Source of the DNA: Desulfocapsa sp.
GTDB taxonomy: Bacteria; Desulfobacterota; Desulfobulbia; Desulfobulbales; Desulfocapsaceae
NCBI GenBank assembly: GCA_029942265.1
Contig: JAOZTO010000132.1
Coordinates: forward strand, 1 to 6,995
Direction: 5' to 3'
DNA length: 6,995 nt
Shown here: positions 1-5,379 of the stretch, piece after piece
How positions within the stretch are numbered: the stretch's first letter is position 1
How the letters are laid out: each line of letters starts with the position of its first letter
Program-made: the position numbers and the translations under genes
Notes under the pieces: generated by a model
The model's database searches: none
Seen by the model: the letters and a program-made list of their open reading frames with translations, nothing else
Told to the model about the DNA's origin: nothing

Positions 1-1791
1 TTTGCACAGGGGTCTGTTATAACATTTACCTGGCAAAACAAAGAAGATTGGCCGGTGGAGCAGGTATCTGAAAATGTTTTTGATATTTTGGGCTACAGTA
101 CAGAGGAATTTCTTGATGGCTCCATTAGTTATGCTTCACTGATTTATCCAGAAGATCTGGATAGAGTGATGGCTGAAGTTACTGATTGTTCCAAATCCGG
201 AGCACAGAATTTTATCCATGAACCTTACCGTTTGTTGAGTAAAGAAGGGGAAATAATATGGGTTCATGAAAGCACTATGATTGTCAGGGATTTTAAGGGA
301 AACATTACGCATTATTTAGGGTACCTAGTAGTTATTACAGAACTTATTAATGTAAAAGATAAAGCTATTGAAAACCATAAACAACTCGATTTGATCATTG
401 AAGGTGCCGAACTCAGTACCTGGGATTGGGATGTAGTAACCGGAAAACTACTCCGTAACGATCGGTTGGCTGAAATGCTTGGTTATACAGCGGATGAATT
501 TGAACTTGACATATCTGCATGGGATGCGCTTATTCATCCTGATGATAGAGTTGCTGTTACTCAGGCAGCAATGAAAAGCCTTGAAGGTAACCCGCCTCTT
601 TATTCGATGGAATACAGGTTGCGTTGTAAGTCTGGAAAGTGGCACTGGGTTCATGGTATCGGAAAAGTGTTTTATCGGAATGAAAAGGGAGATCCACTAC
701 GTGCGCTCGGCATACATATTGACATTAATAAACAAAAAGAAACGGAATTACAGCTTGTAGCAGCCAAAAATGCAGCGGAATCCGCTAACAAAGTCAAGTC
801 CACATTTTTGTCGAATATGAGTCATGAGCTGCGGACACCGTTGAATGCTATTCTCGGCTATACACAAATTTTTGAAGACGACAAGAGTTTGAATGTAGAA
901 CAACAGAATGGGGTGAAGGTGATCCATCAAGCAGGTGAACATCTGCTCATGCTGATAAATGATATTCTTGATATTTCAAAAATAGAAGCTGAGAAAATGG
1001 AGCTGGTGCCAACGGAAATTCAGTTGTCCGAATTTATACATGGAATAATTGGTATTATAACAATCAGGGCGGATCGAAAAGATATTACGTTTATCTATGA
1101 ACCTGACGAACAGCTTCCAGTAGCCATTGAGGCGGATGCACTACGGTTACGTCAGGTGATACTGAATCTCCTTTCCAATGCAGTTAAATTTACTCAACAT
1201 GGGCATTGTACTCTTCGGGTTCAGACTCAAGCCGTTGCTAAAAACAGATCCTTGCTTACAATAACCGTAGAAGATAGTGGTGTAGGTATTGCAGCGGAAA
1301 TGCTTGAGCATGTTTTTGAACCTTTTCAGCAAACTGGAGATCGGTTGCAGTATTCAGAAGGTTCTGGGCTTGGGCTTTCTATCAGCCGCAAGCTGATTCA
1401 ACTTATGGGAAGTGATATTGAGTTGATTAGCCCGGTAAACAAAAATCCTGCTGCAAAAGAAGGTGGTGGGAGCCGATTTAGTTTTACAATAGAAGTTCCT
1501 GTGGTAGATATGATAAATAGTAGCGATGTTTTGCATAACACACAGCGTATCTCTAAAATCGCAAAAGATACTGAAGATGCAGTACCACCTCATGATATTA
1601 TAGAAAAACTGACACAATTAATAATTATTGGGGATGTGAATGGACTTAATGAAGAAACTGAAAAGTTGAGTGGTGTTGATTCTGGAAAGTACCGTTTATT
1701 TTGTGAACAAGTTGAACAGATGGTCGATGATTTACGACTTACAGAACTTGAAGAATTTTTAGCTCTCCATAAAAAGGCAAGCGCTCCATGA
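1..1791 (+). CDS. PAS-domain sensor histidine kinase, 5' end outside the window
   Basis: Cytoplasmic-looking sensor kinase that should autophosphorylate on histidine and pass the phosphate to a response regulator, probably the one encoded next. The frame is open from base 1, and its first codons already read as PAS sequence, so the gene starts upstream; the GTG at 55 is internal. Numbering visible codons from base 1: PAS 1 about 1-115 (SENV.DILGYS), PAS 2 about 127-247 (WDWD, RNDRLAEMLGY, HPDD, WHWVHG), HisKA about 265-333 with phospho-acceptor His275 in SHELRTPLNAILG (bases 823-825), and the ATPase domain about 379-500 with N box NLLSNAVKF, G1 DSGVGI, F box FEPF and G2 GSGLGLS. A helical tail (about 530-596) follows the catalytic domain. 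There is no fused receiver domain and no membrane segment in the visible part. The ligand is unknown. Class assignment is very secure; the specific pathway is not. Confidence 0.95.
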   Translation, partial: FAQGSVITFTWQNKEDWPVEQVSENVFDILGYSTEEFLDGSISYASLIYPEDLDRVMAEVTDCSKSGAQNFIHEPYRLLSKEGEIIWVHESTMIVRDFKGNITHYLGYLVVITELINVKDKAIENHKQLDLIIEGAELSTWDWDVVTGKLLRNDRLAEMLGYTADEFELDISAWDALIHPDDRVAVTQAAMKSLEGNPPLYSMEYRLRCKSGKWHWVHGIGKVFYRNEKGDPLRALGIHIDINKQKETELQLVAAKNAAESANKVKSTFLSNMSHELRTPLNAILGYTQIFEDDKSLNVEQQNGVKVIHQAGEHLLMLINDILDISKIEAEKMELVPTEIQLSEFIHGIIGIITIRADRKDITFIYEPDEQLPVAIEADALRLRQVILNLLSNAVKFTQHGHCTLRVQTQAVAKNRSLLTITVEDSGVGIAAEMLEHVFEPFQQTGDRLQYSEGSGLGLSISRKLIQLMGSDIELISPVNKNPAAKEGGGSRFSFTIEVPVVDMINSSDVLHNTQRISKIAKDTEDAVPPHDIIEKLTQLIIIGDVNGLNEETEKLSGVDSGKYRLFCEQVEQMVDDLRLTELEEFLALHKKASAP

Positions 1792-1901
1792 ACACCACCC
1801 TGCACGATCTCGAAGTACCCGATATACCAATATGTATTATCGTACACTTCGAGATCGCACATGGCGGCGTCCCTGAAACACTTACAGGGGCAGGAGTTTG
1901 A
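1788..1901 (+). CDS. Possible 37-codon micro-ORF overlapping the kinase stop (doubtful)
   Basis: The ATG at 1788 overlaps the kinase TGA as ATGA, the usual layout for translational coupling. It is preceded by AAAAAGG (1771-1777), a fair ribosome-binding site 10 bases upstream. The ORF ends at TGA 1899-1901, and the response regulator starts 48 bases later. The peptide begins MNTTLHDLEV and has one cysteine and a short hydrophobic core (PICIIVHF); I recognise no family. Much of it is encoded by the inverted repeat at 1805-1857, so the apparent coding sense may be a by-product of that structure. It could be a leader peptide that sets how ribosomes cross the hairpins, or chance. I list it because of its position and ribosome-binding site only. 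Confidence 0.25.
   Translation: MNTTLHDLEVPDIPICIIVHFEIAHGGVPETLTGAGV
1805..1857. repeat. Long imperfect inverted repeat (hairpin) between kinase and regulator genes
   Basis: CGATCTCGAAGT at 1805-1816 is repeated exactly as its reverse complement at 1846-1857, giving a 12-bp stem. Pairing can go deeper with small bulges: GTAC 1815-1818 with GTAC 1842-1845, GATA 1821-1824 with TATC 1838-1841, and TAC 1825-1827 with GTA 1834-1836, leaving a six-base loop at 1828-1833. No T-run follows, so it does not look like an intrinsic terminator. In mRNA it would form a strong stem just after the kinase stop codon. It might tune processing, stability or regulator translation, or be a dispersed palindromic element. 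Confidence 0.7.
1869..1891. repeat. Second short hairpin in the kinase-regulator gap
   Basis: GTCCCTG at 1869-1875 can pair with CAGGGGC at 1885-1891 (seven pairs, one of them G-U) around a nine-base loop. It lies 11 bases after the larger inverted repeat and about 58 bases before the regulator start. No T-run follows. On its own this could be chance; it matters mainly because it makes the gap doubly structured. Confidence 0.4.
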
Positions 1902-1949
1902 TAAAGCAAGGTGCGGTTAATTGGACGCTTACATAAAAAGGCTTGAAAT

Positions 1950-2573
1950 ATGTCTGAAAAGAAAAGTACAATATTGGTAGTTGATGATCAGCCGGTGAAC
2001 CTAAAAGTACTTCTTTCTTTTTTGGAATCACATGGGTTTGTGGTACGTCTTGCGGATACTGGAGAAAGAGCAATACGATCTCTGGAGGTGATGGAACCGG
2101 ATCTGATTTTATTGGATGTTATGATGCCGGGAATAAATGGTTTTGAAACGTGCAAGAGAATTAAAGCCAATAAGGATAGTGCTGATATACCAATAATTTT
2201 CATGACGGCACTTGATAGTATTGAAGATAAGATTAATGGTTTTGATGCTGGAGGGGTGGATTATATCACTAAACCTTTTCAGAAAGTTGAAGTGCTTGCT
2301 CGGGTGAAAACCCATGTTACCCTGCGGAATAGAGAGCGTGAGTTACAAAAAGCGTTAGCCGATGTCAAAGAGTTGTCGGGATTTCTTCCCATTTGCTCTT
2401 TTTGTAAAAAAATACGAGATGATGAGGGCTATTGGCAGCAGGTGGATAAGTATATCACAGAACATTCCGATGTACTTTTTAGCCATGGTATCTGCGAACA
2501 TTGTGCAGAGGAACATTATGGAGATATCCTGAAAGGTGTATCGATTGAGCAATACAGGGAACGGAAAAAATGA
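1950..2573 (+). CDS. Response regulator with C-terminal four-cysteine domain
   Basis: Likely partner of the upstream kinase. The receiver domain spans residues 5-120 with every key residue present: acidic pair Asp12-Asp13, phospho-acceptor Asp56 (LLDVMMPG), switch Thr86 and Lys108 (TKPF). A charged helical linker, about 118-143, probably forms a coiled coil. The output, about 145-190, is not a helix-turn-helix, GGDEF or HD-GYP domain. It has LPICSFCKKIRDDEGYW followed by FSHGICEHC, giving Cys149-x2-Cys152 and Cys182-x2-Cys185, a likely metal (zinc) site. I recall this type of domain at the C-termini of deltaproteobacterial signalling proteins; its function is not known to me. The start is supported by AAGG at 1938-1941, eight bases before the ATG. 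The stop overlaps the next gene. The receiver call is certain; the output role is open. Confidence 0.93.
   Translation: MSEKKSTILVVDDQPVNLKVLLSFLESHGFVVRLADTGERAIRSLEVMEPDLILLDVMMPGINGFETCKRIKANKDSADIPIIFMTALDSIEDKINGFDAGGVDYITKPFQKVEVLARVKTHVTLRNRERELQKALADVKELSGFLPICSFCKKIRDDEGYWQQVDKYITEHSDVLFSHGICEHCAEEHYGDILKGVSIEQYRERKK
2556..2560 (+). promoter_or_regulatory. Ribosome-binding site inside the regulator gene for the next gene
   Basis: AGGGA lies nine bases before the ATG at 2570 and fixes that start. It sits within the last codons of the response regulator, which fits coupled translation across the ATGA overlap. Confidence 0.6.
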
Positions 2574-2959
2574 AAAAAATAAGCCGTTCTCGTCTAGTCT
2601 CTGTTGTGGTTGCTGCATTAATGTTACTTATGGGGGTTGCCTTTGTATTTTTAGGAGAGTCTGGTGTGGAAGTACTGGATACTGATGTTCTTTCCTGGGC
2701 AGATGCTGCAAAAAAATGTAAAGCTAAATACAGAACACTCCGTTCACCTGGGCTTGTTCTGGTTTCAAACAGCAAAAAACGAACGTGGGACGACGACTAT
2801 TTTTACTTTTATTGGAAGAAACCTCTGTCGATTTATATTAAAAAATCCAACGGTGAAAAAACGGCGTATCCAGCAACCTGCCAGGTTTCAAGGAAATCTG
2901 GAGATATTGTGTATATGACTCTTGGCAAGAAGGAGCTGGTTAGCAAAACTGGAAAGTAG
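2570..2959 (+). CDS. Small membrane-anchored or exported protein of unknown function
   Basis: 129 residues with no family I recognise. The N-terminus is typical of a signal peptide or anchor: basic MKKISRSR, then a hydrophobic stretch at about residues 9-28 (LVSVVVAALMLLMGVAFVFL). There is no lipobox cysteine and no clear cleavage site, so an uncleaved anchor with the rest in the periplasm is as likely as secretion. The remainder is lysine-rich and beta-like, with aromatic clusters (WDDDYFYFYW, 73-82) and two cysteines, Cys50 and Cys104, which could form a disulfide after export. The ATG overlaps the regulator stop as ATGA, and a good ribosome-binding site lies at 2556-2560, so it is very likely translated with the regulator. 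It may be a periplasmic accessory or sensor for the two-component system, but that rests only on position. The open frame, start signal and signal-like N-terminus support a real gene. Confidence 0.75.
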   Translation: MKKISRSRLVSVVVAALMLLMGVAFVFLGESGVEVLDTDVLSWADAAKKCKAKYRTLRSPGLVLVSNSKKRTWDDDYFYFYWKKPLSIYIKKSNGEKTAYPATCQVSRKSGDIVYMTLGKKELVSKTGK

Positions 2960-2984
2960 AGCTATATGGTTTCGTGGTAATCTA
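2960..2984. other. 25-base gap between convergent genes, no terminator seen
   Basis: This is the whole space between the stop of the plus-strand block and the stop of the minus-strand block. I find no GC-rich hairpin followed by a T-run on either strand, so termination must be factor-dependent or lie within the opposing genes. Confidence 0.5.
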
Positions 2985-3257
2985 TTATTTTATATCATCT
3001 TTTCCTAATCGTTGTTGAGCATTTTGTAAAATTTCTGAAAGACTTTGCAGTTTAGGTTCTGGTGGCTCAAATATTATGCTATGCTCTTTTTCAGAATAGT
3101 TGTCTTTGATAAACTGCTGTATAGGAAAATGCTGGAACCAGCAATCAAGTACCTTACTACAAGGTAGATTGTTGTTTACAGTTCTGCAATAATTGAAGCT
3201 AAGAAAATGACCAAGCTTCCTGCAATATCCTTCCGTATTATCGTGTTTTTCTATCAT
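2985..3257 (-). CDS. Small four-cysteine protein of unknown function
   Basis: 90 residues, soluble, no signal peptide. The N-terminal half has four cysteines (12, 24, 33, 39) in the order GYC, NYC, LPC, DCW, which could bind a metal or iron-sulfur centre. The C-terminal half has FIKDNYSEKE, then a PPEPK turn, then a helix (LQSLSEILQNAQQRLG). The layout reminds me of short cysteine proteins of Desulfovibrio-like bacteria, but I cannot name a family, and no function is assigned. It lies 27 bases after the alcohol dehydrogenase gene on the same strand and is probably the last gene of that operon. The ATG at 3257 has no convincing ribosome-binding site, which is the main weakness; no better start is apparent. 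The cysteine spacing and the lack of a competing frame argue for a real gene. Confidence 0.65.
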   Translation of the reverse strand: MIEKHDNTEGYCRKLGHFLSFNYCRTVNNNLPCSKVLDCWFQHFPIQQFIKDNYSEKEHSIIFEPPEPKLQSLSEILQNAQQRLGKDDIK

Positions 3258-3284
3258 ATTATTGTAAATATTTTGGTTGGATTC

Positions 3285-4448
3285 TTATAGGCATTTGAGT
3301 AGAATTGATTCCACCCGTTCTTTTGAGTAATCTCTCATTCGCCATATTTTAGCAAGAGTCATGGCATTCTCAGCAATCTTTGGAATATCCTTTTCTTGAA
3401 TATTGAGTGCAGTGAGAGTAGTTGGAGCATTCACTTTAGTAAACCAGTTTATTAGTGCGTCAACTCCTTTTGCCGCCCGCTCTTCTTTTGATCCGTCCCG
3501 AATAGCAAAAACCCGCTCTGCAAATTGTGAAAAGCGTTCGGGCTGGTCTATGCAATGAATTTTCATCCATCCTGGAATAACAGCAGCAAGCCCTGCACCA
3601 TGCGGGATGTTGTAGAATGCTGAGAGTGAATGTTCAATCATATGCATGGGGACACCAATTTTCCCAAGACCTGCATTGGTAAGACCGTTTAATGCAAGGG
3701 TTGCAGTCCACATAAGAGCGGCTCGTTTCTGATAATCATCTGGTGCTGCTAAAACTGCGTCACAGCATTCCATTGCATTTATAGCCAAGCCCTCCATAAG
3801 CCTGTCTTGTACAGGAGTATATGGATCTTTAGTGGTGAAATAAAATTCCAAAACATGGGCTACCGCATCGATTGCTCCATAAGCTGTATAATCAGGTGGA
3901 ACCGAACAGGTAACTGTGGGATCGAGAATGGATGTTTTGGGATAGAGATGCTTGTTGGCAAAGCCGAATTTTTGCGAAGTAGCATCATTTGTTAAAACCA
4001 TACCGGAATTCATCTCAGAACCGGACGCCGCGAGAGTTAGAACAGTGGTGAGCGGCAATATTGATTTAATACTTTTTTTTCCGGTAAAAAACTTCCACAC
4101 ATCGTGTTGAACAAGAGCACCAGCGCAAATTGCCTTCGCCTCATCAATCACTGAACCACCACCGACTGCACAGACAACGTCGCAGTCATGCTTCTTTGCA
4201 AGTGCAATTCCTGCGTGTGCATGGGAAAGAAGAGGATTTGATTGAACGCCACCATGTTCAGTAACAATGCACCCCTGTGATTGTAGCGATTGTAGGACAG
4301 TGTCGTACAGGCCATTGTGTTTAATGGAGCCGCTTCCATAAACAAATAGGACACGTTTTCCTAAAAGCGCTGTTTCGGCACCGATGGAAGGTATGGTGTT
4401 TTTCCCAAAGAGGATTTTTGTGGGATTATGAAAGACAAAATTTTGCAT
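3285..4448 (-). CDS. Iron-dependent alcohol dehydrogenase, YqhD/butanol dehydrogenase type
   Basis: 387 residues, the usual length for cytoplasmic group III alcohol dehydrogenases, which interconvert aldehydes or ketones and alcohols using NAD(P)H. The N-terminal nucleotide domain has VLFVYGSGSIKHNG (33-46) and VGGGSVIDEAK (95-105). The C-terminal helical domain carries the four expected metal ligands at family positions: Asp194 and His198 (GAIDAVAHVLE), His269 (MHMIEH) and His283 (IPHGAG). AASGSEMNSG at 140-149 is also typical. Position 39 is Ser, where NADH-specific relatives tend to have Asp, so NADPH preference is inferred. The true substrate cannot be read from sequence; detoxifying short aldehydes or making butanol-like alcohols are both possible. 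The ATG is only three bases after the rsmA stop, so the two genes are almost certainly co-transcribed. No clear ribosome-binding site precedes it. Confidence 0.95.
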   Translation of the reverse strand: MQNFVFHNPTKILFGKNTIPSIGAETALLGKRVLFVYGSGSIKHNGLYDTVLQSLQSQGCIVTEHGGVQSNPLLSHAHAGIALAKKHDCDVVCAVGGGSVIDEAKAICAGALVQHDVWKFFTGKKSIKSILPLTTVLTLAASGSEMNSGMVLTNDATSQKFGFANKHLYPKTSILDPTVTCSVPPDYTAYGAIDAVAHVLEFYFTTKDPYTPVQDRLMEGLAINAMECCDAVLAAPDDYQKRAALMWTATLALNGLTNAGLGKIGVPMHMIEHSLSAFYNIPHGAGLAAVIPGWMKIHCIDQPERFSQFAERVFAIRDGSKEERAAKGVDALINWFTKVNAPTTLTALNIQEKDIPKIAENAMTLAKIWRMRDYSKERVESILLKCL

Positions 4449-4451
4449 GAC

Positions 4452-5354
4452 TTAGTGTGCGGATAGATTTTCCAGTTGTGAAGAGATGCTTTGTGTGAGG
4501 TCGATAAATTGATCAAGTGATAGCACCTCGGCACGAGTATTTGGCTCTATTCCAGCGTCAGTTAGAGTGTCTTTTGTCAGTTGTTTTTCGAGTTTTTTAT
4601 CGTCTTCTGTAGTCGCTCTGAAAAATCCGGCGCTACTTAATGTGTTTAGCAATGTTTTCCTTCGCTGACTAAAAGAGGCGCGAACTGTTTTTTGAAACAA
4701 AGAATGGTTATAAACCCTGTCCGTACATTGTGCCTCAGGTGAAAAGTCAATGCGAACTACCACCGAATCAATCTTAGGACGTGGATGAAATTCAGCCGGT
4801 TTAAGAGTCATTAATGACTCCACTGTGGCACAACTTTTTAAGAGAACAGTTGGAATTCCATACTGTTTTGTACCAGGATTTGCTGTAAGCCTATCGGCAA
4901 CTTCTTTTTGGAGCATGATGGTTGCCCATTGCATCTTTTCCCTATGTTCTATCAGTTTAAACAGGAATGGATTGGAGATGGAGTAGGGCAAATTTGCCAT
5001 TATTTTTAATTGCCGATCTTTACTCAATCGTTGAAGTTCTTCAAAATTTGCTTTTAGAATATCCTGGTGAAGAAGAGTTACATTTTCAGGGAGATCATTT
5101 TTTTCTTGATGAAAACGTACAAGTCCACTGTCAACCTCAAGCCCAAAGACATGATTTGCCTGTTCGGCAATGGGCTGGGTGAGAGCGCCAAGCCCTACGC
5201 CAACCTCTATTATAATGTCATCCTTGGATATATGACCACAACGGGCAACGGCTTCAGCGGTTGACTTATGAACAAGAAAATTCTGGCCAAGCTTTTTTTT
5301 GGGCGCAAGCTGTTCTTCTCTAAGGGATTTTCTAGTCTGGGAGTAACGAGTCAT
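4452..5354 (-). CDS. rsmA: 16S rRNA (adenine1518/1519-N6) dimethyltransferase RsmA/KsgA
   Basis: Methylates the two adjacent adenines in the 3' hairpin of 16S rRNA, using S-adenosylmethionine, late in 30S assembly; loss usually gives kasugamycin resistance. The diagnostic motifs are in order: PKKKLGQNFL (18-27), the SAM loop IIEVGVGLGALTQP (48-61), acidic GLEVD (71-75) ending motif II, QDIL (97-100), the catalytic NLPYSIS (121-127), LQKEVADRL (148-156) and PRPKIDSVVVRI (191-202). At 300 residues it is somewhat longer than the common 260-275, with about 15 extra N-terminal residues before the first motif and a loose tail. The ATG lies 25 bases after the malQ stop, behind an A-rich stretch and with no strong ribosome-binding site. 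The adjacent dehydrogenase gene begins three bases after its stop. The assignment is secure. Confidence 0.97.
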   Translation of the reverse strand: MTRYSQTRKSLREEQLAPKKKLGQNFLVHKSTAEAVARCGHISKDDIIIEVGVGLGALTQPIAEQANHVFGLEVDSGLVRFHQEKNDLPENVTLLHQDILKANFEELQRLSKDRQLKIMANLPYSISNPFLFKLIEHREKMQWATIMLQKEVADRLTANPGTKQYGIPTVLLKSCATVESLMTLKPAEFHPRPKIDSVVVRIDFSPEAQCTDRVYNHSLFQKTVRASFSQRRKTLLNTLSSAGFFRATTEDDKKLEKQLTKDTLTDAGIEPNTRAEVLSLDQFIDLTQSISSQLENLSAH

Positions 5355-5379
5355 TTTTTTAATAAGCCAAGAGATTGCA

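Noticed and set aside
55..57. GTG as the start of the histidine kinase
   Set aside because: The frame stays open to base 1, and the codons before the GTG read as normal PAS sequence leading into SENV.DILGYS. The gene therefore starts outside the window.
1805..1857. Intrinsic terminator after the kinase gene
   Set aside because: The stem is strong but neither strand has a T-run after it, and the regulator follows in the same direction without an obvious new promoter.
1590..1862. Minus-strand 90-codon frame opposite the kinase end and hairpin
   Set aside because: It lies mostly antisense to the well-supported kinase tail. Its peptide resembles the plus-strand micro-ORF only because the inverted repeat reads alike on both strands.
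1921..1949. Separate promoter for the response regulator
   Set aside because: TTGGAC at 1921-1926 resembles a -35 box, but no -10 fits between it and the start codon at usual spacing.
2664..2918. Alternative 84-codon plus-strand frame inside the membrane protein gene
   Set aside because: The 2570-2959 frame has a ribosome-binding site, coupled start and signal-like N-terminus; the other frame has none of these and shows no recognisable protein pattern.
4967..5264. Plus-strand frames opposite rsmA
   Set aside because: They are antisense to a gene whose full set of family motifs is present, and have no start signals or family features.
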